Part shown: positions 17,509 to 25,870 of the stretch, piece by piece
How positions within the stretch are numbered: the stretch's first letter is position 1
How the letters are laid out: each line of letters opens with the position of its first letter
Assembly: GCF_002831625.1 (NCBI RefSeq)
Contig: NZ_CP025116.1
Location: 1,426,001-1,490,000, forward strand
DNA: 64,000 nucleotides
Direction of reading: 5' to 3'
Source of the DNA: Nonlabens sp. MB-3u-79
GTDB lineage: Bacteria > Bacteroidota > Bacteroidia > Flavobacteriales > Flavobacteriaceae
The notes under the pieces: model-generated
The model's input: the letters and a program-made list of their open reading frames with translations, nothing else
The model's database searches: none
Told to the model about the DNA's origin: nothing
Position numbers and translations under genes: made by a program

Positions 17509-18548
17509 AAACTCAATCGATACGCCTCAGTAACCGTTACTTGTGCTTTTTTTCCTTGAGGGGTAAAAAGCTTTTCATAGCCGCGACGTCTGCTTTTTTC
17601 GGCGTGATGTTTCCAGATAAAGCCACCAGCCATCCATTCTTCCTGCCAAACATTATCATAGAGACCTTGAAGCAACACCTGTTGCGCTTCTTCATTTACT
17701 GCTCGATCTTCTCCTGCATTTTTCCAAGGTTCTTTACCAGCATAATCAGCACTGATATAGCCGTATTCTGAAAAGAGTATTTTCTTACCGTATTTTTTAG
17801 AAACTCCTTTCATTTCGTCTTTCCACTTTTTCCAATTTTGTTGAAGAGTGGCAGCATTTGGGGTTTTCTCGTCGCTTAATGGGAAATAAGCATCCACTCC
17901 TACATAGTCCAGATCATTCCAAAAAGTCACGTGCTTATAGTTATCCCAGTTGGCAGCATAGGTCAGTTTGCCTGAGTATACATTACGTATGTTTTTGATA
18001 AGCTGCAGCCAGTAAGCGGGTCGCTCTTTTACAAAGGAATCTAACTCTGTACCTATACAAAACATGCCTACTTTTTCTTTTGCTGCAATATGGACAAACC
18101 TCATAATGTAATCGGTATAGCTGTCTTCTAAAACCTTCCAAGCTTCTTCAGATTCCAGTTTGATGTTTCCCGTATAGTCACCACGGCCTATCCATATTTG
18201 TGGTTTTAAAAGCACCTCAATGCCTTGATCTTTCATATGATTTGCAGTTGATGCCACCCCATGAGGTTTCTCGCCCCACCAACCGCGATTCTCCTCATAA
18301 TTAACTTGAGGTTGTTCCAGACTTTTCATCCATGCATAAGGAATTATAGCAGCATAGTTAGCATTGTAGTTTTTTACCGGAGTAATTGCAGTATGGTCAA
18401 TAGAATCTCGTGTAGCAACAAATGAGATACCGTTGATTTTAGAAAGAGTTTTAATCTTACTGTCTATTTGAGTCTGTGCACCCTTCTCGTTTGGAGAGTT
18501 ACAGGAAATTATGCTTACTGCTAAAAGTAGGTAAAGTATTTTTTTCAT
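17505..18548 (-). CDS. GH113-like glycoside hydrolase lipoprotein
   Basis: A 347-residue protein with a lipoprotein signal (MKKILYLLLAVSIISC). The mature part looks like a TIM barrel of the GH113 type (beta-mannanase related): NGISFVATRD, WMKSLEQPQ, GIEVLLKPQIWIGRGDYTG, CIGTELDSF (likely acid/base Glu), YVGVDAYFPLS, ILFSEYGYISA (likely nucleophile Glu) and GGFIWKHH. The substrate is not known. The stop codon lies in the 7-bp microsatellite, so the coding sequence abuts an unstable tract. Confidence 0.82.
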   Translation of the reverse strand: MKKILYLLLAVSIISCNSPNEKGAQTQIDSKIKTLSKINGISFVATRDSIDHTAITPVKNYNANYAAIIPYAWMKSLEQPQVNYEENRGWWGEKPHGVASTANHMKDQGIEVLLKPQIWIGRGDYTGNIKLESEEAWKVLEDSYTDYIMRFVHIAAKEKVGMFCIGTELDSFVKERPAYWLQLIKNIRNVYSGKLTYAANWDNYKHVTFWNDLDYVGVDAYFPLSDEKTPNAATLQQNWKKWKDEMKGVSKKYGKKILFSEYGYISADYAGKEPWKNAGEDRAVNEEAQQVLLQGLYDNVWQEEWMAGGFIWKHHAEKSRRRGYEKLFTPQGKKAQVTVTEAYRLSL

Positions 18549-18974
18549 TAAAATTTAGGAATCAGAATTTAAGTAAGAGGCTAAAGCTTATCAATAATTA
18601 AATAGTATGCTGTTTTAATGCCGCTTCATAAAATTAATCAAATTTGAACGATTTTAATTCTATTTCTTAGTATACTATTTGGAATCCATTATTCTTGCAA
18701 GCTTGTGATAGATGATAGGCTGTTTTTTTTTATTGGCACCACTTTCGCATCCTACCAAGTGTGTCACCATTTTCTTTTTCTTTCTTGAAAAAGGAATTTA
18801 AATAAATCTTATCCTTATAAAAATGTGATCTCGATTACTCATAAATGTATAACTTACACTTTTCAAAGAGCTGAAAATTATATTTAGGGAACAAAGAGTC
18901 ACCTCAAGGGAAGTTTCTACCTGTTTATATCTCTAATAATTCAGTTGATTTGTTATCTAATAACTCACCTACTC
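18549..18974. other. Intergenic region without recognised features
   Basis: AT-rich gap between a minus-strand gene start and a plus-strand gene. TATATTTA at 18879-18886 is one base off the -7 consensus and could serve the flavoprotein gene. Nothing else is supported. Confidence 0.4.
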
Positions 18975-20315
18975 ATGGACCACATAGTCATTATAGGAAA
19001 TGGTATCGCTGGAGTTACCGCCGCACGTCACATTAGGAAAAGTTCTGATCATCGCATCACTATTATTTCTGGTGAGAGCGATTACTTTTTCTCTCGTACG
19101 GCGCTTATGTATGTCTATATGGGGCATATGAAATTTGAACACACTCAAGCTTACGAAAATTGGTTTTGGAAAAAAAACCGAATAGAATTAAAAACTGCTT
19201 GGGTAGAAAAGGTCTCTGGTGCTGATAAAACCATTCTATTCACGACAGGAGAAAGCATGAGTTTTGACAAGTTGATTATAGCTACGGGTAGTGTTCCTAA
19301 TAAATTTGGATGGAAAGGTCAAGATCTCGATGGGGTTCAAGGCTTATACCACAAACAAGACCTGGAAAAACTAGAAAAAAATGCACCTGATAATAAGGTG
19401 TGTAAACGTGCTGTTATCGTAGGTGGCGGTCTTATAGGAATTGAAATGGCAGAGATGCTGCATTCCCGTCACATTCCAGTTACTTTTTTGGTAAGAGAAG
19501 ATAGCTTTTGGAATGGGGTATTACCAGCTGGAGAAAGTGCGCTGGTCAATGAAGAAATTATAGCAAATGGCATTGATTTGCGCTTAGGGACTAACCTGGA
19601 AGAAATCATCGATAATGGTAATGGAAAGTGCAAAGCAATTAAAATAAAAGAAACAGGAGAAATTATAGCCTGCGATGTGGTAGGGCTTACTGCTGGAGTA
19701 TCTCCTAATGTGAGTTTTTTAAAAGACTCCGATATAGAATTAGGTCGTGGGGTTCTAGTAAATAGACTTCTAGAAACTAGTGTAAAAGATATTTATGCGA
19801 TAGGTGATTGCGCTGAACAGCGAGAAGCAATAGGCAGGAGAAGACCTATAGAAGCTGTATGGTATACAGGGCGTATGATGGGAGAGGCTATCGCTCAAAC
19901 TATTTGTGGCAACCCCATGGAATACAATCCTGGTCACTGGTTCAATAGTGCCAAATTCATGGACGTAGAATACCAGACTTATGGATGGGTAAGTGGAGCG
20001 CGACAGCCAGATTTTGAAGAGCAATTTCACTGGAGGCATCCTAAAGAGATGATTTGCGTGACCATAGCGTATCATAAAGATACCGATGTGTTTTTAGGTA
20101 TCAATACTTTTGGAATCCGAATGCGTCACGAGATTTTTGATCGCTGGCTCAGTGAAGGTCGTAAGGTAGATGAGGTCATCATGTATCTAAAGGATGCTAA
20201 CTTTGATCCAGAATTTTATAAACAGCATGAGAGTGCTATTGTAAAGCACTACAATCAACAAAGAGAAAAACAAATCAAGCCAGTAAAGAAAAGCTGGAAA
20301 CGCATTTTTGCTTAA
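18975..20315 (+). CDS. NAD(P)/FAD-dependent oxidoreductase
   Basis: A 446-residue pyridine nucleotide-disulfide oxidoreductase-like flavoprotein. It has the FAD motif IIGNGIAGVTAARHI at the N terminus, IIATGSVPNKFGW, the NAD(P)H motif VIVGGGLIGIEMAEML, and YAIGDCAEQ. The C-terminal region (WYTGRMMGEAIAQTICG and on) is family specific. There is no CxxC redox disulfide. It is separated by only 23 bp from a membrane 4Fe-4S protein, so the pair probably passes electrons between NAD(P)H and the membrane. Substrate unknown. The ATG at 18975 starts directly before the FAD fold; an upstream in-frame ATG (18945) adds ten poorly conserved residues. Confidence 0.85.
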   Translation: MDHIVIIGNGIAGVTAARHIRKSSDHRITIISGESDYFFSRTALMYVYMGHMKFEHTQAYENWFWKKNRIELKTAWVEKVSGADKTILFTTGESMSFDKLIIATGSVPNKFGWKGQDLDGVQGLYHKQDLEKLEKNAPDNKVCKRAVIVGGGLIGIEMAEMLHSRHIPVTFLVREDSFWNGVLPAGESALVNEEIIANGIDLRLGTNLEEIIDNGNGKCKAIKIKETGEIIACDVVGLTAGVSPNVSFLKDSDIELGRGVLVNRLLETSVKDIYAIGDCAEQREAIGRRRPIEAVWYTGRMMGEAIAQTICGNPMEYNPGHWFNSAKFMDVEYQTYGWVSGARQPDFEEQFHWRHPKEMICVTIAYHKDTDVFLGINTFGIRMRHEIFDRWLSEGRKVDEVIMYLKDANFDPEFYKQHESAIVKHYNQQREKQIKPVKKSWKRIFA

Positions 20316-20338
20316 ACCAATCCTGACAATTACGCTTT

Positions 20339-21931
20339 ATGAAAGCAATACAACATATAGGCATAGCCATTTTTTTAGTGGGTTTTGGAATCTTTATCAG
20401 CCTTCCTTTTTTAGGCAACTTTAAACTCGATCAAAAAGGCTTTGACGAGCTGATGGACAACCAAGGGATAAAAAGTGAGGTTTTTATACAAGACCTACAA
20501 GCCAAAATAGTCGACAAAGATTTTTCTGGTATCACACCTTTATCCTCTATAGTAGCAAAAGCTACTGAAAATGCAAATACCATTCATACCAAGAATAAGG
20601 AATGGGATAAAAAAGTGTATGCCAGTGATGATGATCTAGCAACCTCCATAAAAAAGGAATCTGGTTACGGCTTTATTACAGAAAACAAAGGTTTAATGTG
20701 GTTCCTCACCTTTGGACTTGGGATTTTAGGTGCTCTGATGTTTATCATACCACAAGTAGTTACTTTAGGTAGAAAAGGAATTAAAAACAATGGTATTTAT
20801 CACCAAAGCTCTACAAATAGAGGCTGGATCGCGTGGCTCGTATTTGTCTTTTTAGTTAGTTTTTACTTAGTGCTCTATTTTCAATCAGAATATGCCGTAA
20901 ACTGGACGTATTTAGTAGACCCTATAAGTAAAAGTTTGAACGGTAATCCTGCAGGGCACTGGTTTGTATATGGTTTTATGTATTGTACAGTAATGACAGT
21001 TATGGCTGTTAGGATGTATGTCAAATACCGTCATAATAAATACCAAGTCTTGCGAACAACCTCCGTATTGTTCTTTCAAATTGTCTTTGCTTTTTTGATT
21101 CCTGAAATCATGGTGCGTCTACAATTATCGTATTCAAAAGGTTATGACTTTAAGAATGCATTCCCATTAGATTATGATTTCTTTTTTAGCTGGAACTTGA
21201 AAGAGTTGGTTTCTAGCGGTGGATTAGGTTTGTTTATTCTCGTATGGGGAATTCTATTGACCGTGGTGATTGTTCCAGTAATGGTTTATTTCTTTGGAAA
21301 AAGATGGTATTGCTCATGGGTTTGTGGTTGTGGTGGACTGGCCGAAACTTTGGGGGATCCTTACCGTCAGCATTCCAGTAAATCGCTTTTCTCTTGGAAA
21401 GTAGAACGCTGGTTGATTCATGGCGTACTCGTCTTTGCCTTAGTAATGACTGGTTTTACTCTGTATGGCTTTTTTACCGAGGCTAGCGTAGTTCTTGGCA
21501 TTGATGTGCAAAGTATTATGAATGTCTACAGCTTTTTAATAGGGGCTATTTTTGCCGGAGTGATAGGTACTGGATTCTATCCTATTTTTGGTAATCGTGT
21601 GTGGTGCCGTTTTGGTTGCCCGCTGGCGGCTTATTTAGGATTTGTGCAGCGTTTTAAATCTCGATTTAGGATTACCACTAACGGTGGTCAGTGTATTTCT
21701 TGTGGTAATTGTTCTACTTATTGTGAGCAAGGAATAGATGTAAGAGCTTATGCTCAAAAGGGAGAAAACATCGTTAGGTCCAGCTGTGTAGGATGTGGTA
21801 TTTGTAGTGCGGTATGCCCGAGAGGAGTATTGAAGCTGGAGAACGGTCCAGAATCTGGTCGTATCAATCCTACAGAAGTATTGTTAGGAAATGATGTGGA
21901 CTTGATGGAGTTGTTGAATAAGAATAAATAG
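20339..21931 (+). CDS. Membrane 4Fe-4S polyferredoxin (NapH/CcoG-like)
   Basis: A 530-residue inner-membrane protein with a signal-anchor at the N terminus, a periplasmic or loop segment of about 80 residues, and at least six further hydrophobic segments. Cysteine motifs CSWVCGCGG and CRFGCPLAA flank the membrane part, as in the NapH/RdxA/CcoG group. The C-terminal domain holds two 4Fe-4S motifs, CISCGNCSTYC and CVGCGICSAVCP. It likely exchanges electrons with the flavoprotein encoded just upstream. The acceptor or donor on the other side is unknown. Confidence 0.85.
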   Translation: MKAIQHIGIAIFLVGFGIFISLPFLGNFKLDQKGFDELMDNQGIKSEVFIQDLQAKIVDKDFSGITPLSSIVAKATENANTIHTKNKEWDKKVYASDDDLATSIKKESGYGFITENKGLMWFLTFGLGILGALMFIIPQVVTLGRKGIKNNGIYHQSSTNRGWIAWLVFVFLVSFYLVLYFQSEYAVNWTYLVDPISKSLNGNPAGHWFVYGFMYCTVMTVMAVRMYVKYRHNKYQVLRTTSVLFFQIVFAFLIPEIMVRLQLSYSKGYDFKNAFPLDYDFFFSWNLKELVSSGGLGLFILVWGILLTVVIVPVMVYFFGKRWYCSWVCGCGGLAETLGDPYRQHSSKSLFSWKVERWLIHGVLVFALVMTGFTLYGFFTEASVVLGIDVQSIMNVYSFLIGAIFAGVIGTGFYPIFGNRVWCRFGCPLAAYLGFVQRFKSRFRITTNGGQCISCGNCSTYCEQGIDVRAYAQKGENIVRSSCVGCGICSAVCPRGVLKLENGPESGRINPTEVLLGNDVDLMELLNKNK

Positions 21932-21943
21932 AATAAGTGTTCC

Positions 21944-21957
21944 GCTTTCGCGAAAGC
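21944..21957. repeat. Dispersed palindrome (copy 6)
   Basis: Perfect copy 12 bp after the stop of the polyferredoxin gene, preceded by TTCC. Confidence 0.9.
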
Positions 21958-22026
21958 GAGACGTAAACATTGTTTTAAGCTAATGGCGAGGCTCCTAAGA
22001 ATAGGTATGGATCTAAGTAAAGAGAA

Positions 22027-22437
22027 ATGGTAAACAAAACTCAACCTGGTAAGGAATCTGTAGAAAACTATTTGAATGCTGTTGAACCTTTTTAAAAAAG
22101 AGAGGATTTTTTTCAACTTCTTCATTTGATGGAAAGCGTGGTAGGAGAGAAAGCCAAGCTTTGGGTGAATACAATAGGAGTAGGGACCTAACATTCTAAA
22201 TACGACACAGTAAGAGAAGGGGATTTCTTTATTATAGATTTTGCGACTAGGTCTAAAAACATTAGGATCTATACGACAGCTTACAACTCAGAACTGGACA
22301 ATAAAAAGGCCGATTTAGGTAAAGTGAAATTGGGGAAATCTTGTATTTACAACAAGAAGTGGAGTGATATAAATGAAGAAAAACTGAAAATAGTACTTTC
22401 TGAAAGTATAAGAACCAACAAAGAACTTTATCATTAA
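22027..22437 (+). pseudogene. DUF1801-family (YdhG-like) pseudogene with two in-frame TAA codons
   Basis: A continuous 137-codon frame from ATG 22027 to TAA 22437 reads as a DUF1801 protein, interrupted by TAA at 22093-22095 and 22189-22191. Recognisable segments are VENYLNAVEPF, KREDFFQLLHLME, AKLWVNTIGVGT, HSKYDTVREGDFFIIDF and KLGKSCIYNKKWSDINEEKL. The second stop falls where relatives have Tyr (GSYHYKY). No frameshift is needed, so two nonsense changes silenced the gene recently. Confidence 0.85.
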
Positions 22438-22442
22438 TTCAT

Positions 22443-23426
22443 TTAGAATGTGGTTTTCTTTTGTCTGCCAGCAATGGTATTAATTATTTGAGGGGCATGC
22501 ACACGACTATTTTCTATAAACCATTTATGGGTTTCTTCACCACCACAAATAACCCCGGCTAGAAATATCCCTTTTACGTTGGTTTCCATAGAGTTTTCAT
22601 TGTAGGACGGAATCTGTTTTTCGCCCACGAGCTCTATTCCCATTGCTTTTAAAAATGTAAAATTAGGTAGGTAACCAGTTAAGGCTACCACAAAGTCATT
22701 AGGTATAGAAATATCTTTACCTGCTTGCTTGATGACTATTTTGTCTTCTGATATTTCTTTAATCTCACTGTTATAGTAAGCCTTTATGGATCCTTCTTTA
22801 ATACGATTTTCAATATCTGGCTTTACCCAATACTTGACACGATCTCCTATACCTTCATCACGTATGATCATAGAAACCGCACCGCCTTTGCGGTAAATTT
22901 CTAATGCGGCGTCCACCGCACTATTACTAGCGCCAACAACAGCTACTTTCTGAAACGCATATAAATGTGGGTCGTTGTAATAATGAGTCACTTTAGAAAG
23001 TTCTTCCCCTGTAACCTCCATTTTATTAGGAATGTCATAGAAACCTGTAGCGACTATAATGTTCTTTGCTTTGTAATGACCTCTATCAGTAGTGACTTTA
23101 AAGTTTTTAATTTTATCTACGGCAATTACTTTTTCAAAAAGCTTTATATGTAAGTCATTGGAACTTGCTATACGCCTGTAGTATTCTAAAGCTTCTTGTT
23201 TGCTGGGTTTTGCGTCTTTAGATATAAACGGAATACCATTCAGTTCTAATTTCTCACTGGTAGAGAAAAATTGCATGTTAGAGGGGTAGTTGTAAAGCGA
23301 GTTCACTAGAGGTCCCTTTTCAATAATCAGGTAGGATAGGTTATTTTTCTTTGCTTCTAGAGCGCAATTAATACCTATAGGTCCAGCACCTATAATGATG
23401 ACATCAACTGGTTTTTCATTTTCCAT
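22443..23426 (-). CDS. YpdA-family FAD-dependent (bacillithiol-type) disulfide reductase
   Basis: A 327-residue flavoprotein. VIIIGAGPIGINCALEAKK binds FAD, NMQFFSTSEKLELNGIPF and YYRRIA are typical of YpdA, VAVVGASNSAVDAALEIYRKG binds NADPH, and GIFLAGVICGGEETHKWFIEN closes the fold. YpdA reduces bacillithiol disulfide where that thiol is made. Whether this organism makes bacillithiol cannot be seen here. The ATG at 23426 is chosen because the frame upstream has only a TTG. Confidence 0.85.
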   Translation of the reverse strand: MENEKPVDVIIIGAGPIGINCALEAKKNNLSYLIIEKGPLVNSLYNYPSNMQFFSTSEKLELNGIPFISKDAKPSKQEALEYYRRIASSNDLHIKLFEKVIAVDKIKNFKVTTDRGHYKAKNIIVATGFYDIPNKMEVTGEELSKVTHYYNDPHLYAFQKVAVVGASNSAVDAALEIYRKGGAVSMIIRDEGIGDRVKYWVKPDIENRIKEGSIKAYYNSEIKEISEDKIVIKQAGKDISIPNDFVVALTGYLPNFTFLKAMGIELVGEKQIPSYNENSMETNVKGIFLAGVICGGEETHKWFIENSRVHAPQIINTIAGRQKKTTF

Positions 23427-23473
23427 AGCATTCAAAGGTACTTATCCAGGGCAGAAATGATCTTAAGAAAAGA

Positions 23474-23710
23474 TTATTTTTTACGTCTTAACCCTGCTTT
23501 TATCATGGGCATTCTGTCAATAATGCTAAAAAGCTTTTGAGGTTCAAAGTAATCTTTTCTTTCTTCTTTAAGGGTTCCGCCAAAGCCTATAAGGACAACT
23601 CTAAAGTGGTTGCTCTGGTTAAAAAGAGTAAGTAGAGGTAGACTTCCATTCTTGGATTGTCTTAAAAGTAAGATGCTCCAGTTATTGGGAAGTACTTGAT
23701 AAATAATCAA
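23474..23710 (-). CDS. Small hypothetical protein, possibly a frameshifted remnant
   Basis: 78 codons with only a TTG start. The C-terminal part (FRVVLIGFGGTLKEERKDYF, then a basic end LRRKK) looks protein-like. Immediately upstream in another frame, an ATG at 23739 gives MKQQLVYIVN and stops exactly where this frame begins, so a one-base shift may have split a slightly longer gene. No family recognised. Confidence 0.3.
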   Translation of the reverse strand: MIIYQVLPNNWSILLLRQSKNGSLPLLTLFNQSNHFRVVLIGFGGTLKEERKDYFEPQKLFSIIDRMPMIKAGLRRKK

Positions 23711-23761
23711 TTTACGATGTAGACAAGCTGTTGCTTCATTAGTGATTGCCCTTATTTAAAG

Positions 23762-23811
23762 CACAAAAAAAATCGTCTTATGGAGATCAACTGACTTCCA
23801 TAAGACGATTT
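23762..23811 (-). terminator. Intrinsic terminator of accD
   Basis: AAATCGTCTTATGGA pairs perfectly with TCCATAAGACGATTT (15 bp), with an eight-A tract on the plus strand acting as T tract for minus transcription. Confidence 0.85.
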
Positions 23812-23829
23812 GAAACTATTTTTTTAAGC

Positions 23830-24690
23830 TTAAGCTACCTTTGCTTTTCTGTTAAGAATAAGGTTGAGGTATAGATTTACTTTCTTTTTAAGTTGATTTC
23901 TAGGACATATAAAATCTAAGAAGCCTTTTTCGAGAAGGAACTCTGCCGTTTGGAATCCTTCTGGAAGTTCTTTTCCTGTGGTATCTCTAACTACACGAGG
24001 TCCTGCAAAGGCAATTAAAGCCCCAGGTTCTCCTACATTGATATCTCCTAGCATAGCAAATGAGGCTGTAGTCCCACCTGTAGTAGGGTCTGTACATAAA
24101 GATATATAAGGTATTCCTGCTTCGCTCAATTGAGCAAGTTTTGCACTTGTTTTTGCTAGTTGCATTAATGATAATGCCGCTTCCATCATACGAGCACCGC
24201 CAGACTTAGAAATGATCATAAATGGAATGTTGTTCTTCAGGGAATAGTCTGCTGCCCGAGCAATTTTCTCTCCTACAACACTACCCATAGAGCCACCAAT
24301 AAATGCAAAGTCCATACATGCCACTACAAGATCATTACCTTCAGATTTACCTACTGCTGTGCGCACGGCATCCTTAAGTCCTGTTTTCTTTTGAGCTGCT
24401 TCTATACGGTCTGTGTACTTCTTAGTGTCTTCAAAATTTAATGGATCTTTAGAAACAATATTAGGATTGAGTTCTTTGTATTTGTTGTCGTCAAACAATA
24501 TTTCAAAGTACTCATTACTTCCTATTCTTACGTGGTATCCATCTTCTGGGCTCACATAAAAATTATTTTTAAGTTGATCTGTATCTACTATCTTTCCAGT
24601 GGGCGATTTGTACCACAATCCCTTAGGAGTGTCTTTTTTTGCCTCTGTAGGTGTAGTTATTCCTTTTTTGTCTCTTTTAAACCAAGCCAT
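23830..24690 (-). CDS. accD: Acetyl-CoA carboxylase carboxyltransferase subunit beta, lacking the zinc cysteines
   Basis: Carboxyltransferase beta subunit of the first step of fatty acid synthesis (286 residues). Core landmarks are [49 protein letters not shown] and [12 protein letters not shown]. The N-terminal zinc ribbon of typical AccD (W.KC..C ... C..C) aligns with [13 protein letters not shown] and [13 protein letters not shown], where all four Cys are replaced. I believe this loss is shared by related flavobacteria, so it is probably not a defect. The gene follows fba by 55 bp. The start at 24690 ([10 protein letters not shown]) is preferred over upstream Met codons that precede unconserved residues. 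Confidence 0.93.
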   Translation of the reverse strand: MAWFKRDKKGITTPTEAKKDTPKGLWYKSPTGKIVDTDQLKNNFYVSPEDGYHVRIGSNEYFEILFDDNKYKELNPNIVSKDPLNFEDTKKYTDRIEAAQKKTGLKDAVRTAVGKSEGNDLVVACMDFAFIGGSMGSVVGEKIARAADYSLKNNIPFMIISKSGGARMMEAALSLMQLAKTSAKLAQLSEAGIPYISLCTDPTTGGTTASFAMLGDINVGEPGALIAFAGPRVVRDTTGKELPEGFQTAEFLLEKGFLDFICPRNQLKKKVNLYLNLILNRKAKVA

Positions 24691-24745
24691 ATCTTCTTCA
24701 ATAAAAAACATTAAAATCCGCAAGGATTGAAATGATAGGGTTTAT

Positions 24746-25813
24746 TTATAACGTATTGATGTTATTTAGATCTTCAAAAGCTTGCTTTAATCGAGCTTTA
24801 AAAGACTCTTCTCCTTCACGCAACCATTTACGAGGGTCGTAATATTTCTTATTAGGAGCGTCTGCACCAGACGAATTTCCTATTTGGGAACGTAGAAAGT
24901 CATCGTTACTGTCCATATACTTCTTAATACCATCTGCAAATGCCCATTGCAAGTCTGTATCGATGTTCATTTTTATAACTCCGTAACCTATAGCTTCTCT
25001 TATTTCTTCTAGTGTAGAACCAGAACCACCGTGGAATACAAAATCGATGTGATTATGCTCTACGTTGTATTTTTTAGAGATGTATTCTTGAGAGTTTTTA
25101 AGAATTTTAGGAGTTAGTTTTACATTACCTGGCTTATAAACACCGTGAACGTTACCGAATGCAGCTGCAATAGTGAATTTATCACTCACCTTTTTAAGCT
25201 CTTCATAGGCATAGGCTACTTCTTCTGGTTGAGTGTATAGCTTAGATTCATCTACGTCGCTATTATCTACACCATCTTCTTCACCACCTGTTATACCTAA
25301 CTCTATTTCTAGAGTCATGTCCATTTTAGACATTCTTTCTAGGTATCGTTTACAAATTTCTATATTTTCTTCTAATGGTTCCTCACTGAGGTCGATCATG
25401 TGGGAAGAGTATAAACTTTTCCCGGTTTCGCGAAAGCGTGCTTCACTAGCATCTAATAAGCCGTCAATCCATGGCAATAATTTTTTTGCACAGTGATCGG
25501 TATGTAATATTACGCTTGCACCATATGCCTCAGCAAGTCTGTGTACATGCTCTGCACCGGCGATACCTCCTAAAATGGCAGCTCTTTGATGATCATTGTT
25601 CAATCCTTTTCCAGCATTGAAAACAGATCCTCCATTGGAGTATTGGATAATTACTGGAGAGTTTAACTCTGCAGCAGTTTCCATAACAGCGTTCACGGTA
25701 TTAGAACCTACGACGTTTACTGCAGGTAGTGCATAGCCGTTTGCTTTTGCGTGATTGAATATTTCTTGAACTTGATCGCCAGTGGCAACTCCTGGTTTAA
25801 TTTTATGACTCAT
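24746..25813 (-). CDS. fbaA: Class II fructose-bisphosphate aldolase
   Basis: Zinc-dependent glycolytic aldolase of 355 residues, of the long class II type. Landmarks are ALPAVNVVGSNTVNAV, HTDHCAKKLLPWIDGLLDA (zinc His), LEIELGITGGEEDGVDN, FGNVHGVYKPGNVKL, FVFHGGSGST (zinc His) and IKMNIDTDLQWA. The start at 25813 (MSHKIKPG) lies about 20-30 bp after two tandem -7 elements. A mutated dispersed palindrome lies in frame near residue 127 and encodes RFRETG. Confidence 0.96.
   Translation of the reverse strand: MSHKIKPGVATGDQVQEIFNHAKANGYALPAVNVVGSNTVNAVMETAAELNSPVIIQYSNGGSVFNAGKGLNNDHQRAAILGGIAGAEHVHRLAEAYGASVILHTDHCAKKLLPWIDGLLDASEARFRETGKSLYSSHMIDLSEEPLEENIEICKRYLERMSKMDMTLEIELGITGGEEDGVDNSDVDESKLYTQPEEVAYAYEELKKVSDKFTIAAAFGNVHGVYKPGNVKLTPKILKNSQEYISKKYNVEHNHIDFVFHGGSGSTLEEIREAIGYGVIKMNIDTDLQWAFADGIKKYMDSNDDFLRSQIGNSSGADAPNKKYYDPRKWLREGEESFKARLKQAFEDLNNINTL
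25424..25437. repeat. Dispersed palindrome, one-mismatch copy in fbaA (copy 7)
   Basis: GGTTTCGCGAAAGC differs from the core at the second base. Read on the coding strand it gives Arg-Phe-Arg-Glu-Thr. Confidence 0.8.
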
Positions 25814-25833
25814 GTTTATGATGTATTGAGTAG

Positions 25834-25851
25834 CAAAAATAAGCAAAAATA
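25834..25851 (-). promoter_or_regulatory. Tandem -7 elements upstream of fbaA
   Basis: On the minus strand TATTTTTG occurs twice, 10 bp apart (25844-25851 and 25834-25841); both fit TAnnTTTG. They would give leaders of about 25 and 15 nt. A clear -33 TTG is not seen. Confidence 0.45.
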
Positions 25852-25870
25852 AACGTCTATTTTAATCTTG

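Noticed and set aside
16863..17510. Plus-strand frames through the hairpin array and microsatellite (LEFMLSPLAFFYLPNEFGF and TSYLIPH repeats)
   Set aside because: The frames exist only because the DNA repeats; there is no start context, no family, and unit length changes of 101 and 104 bp break the frame.
22027..22437. TAA recoding or programmed readthrough in the DUF1801 frame
   Set aside because: Two TAA codons without any known recoding element are far better explained by pseudogenisation.
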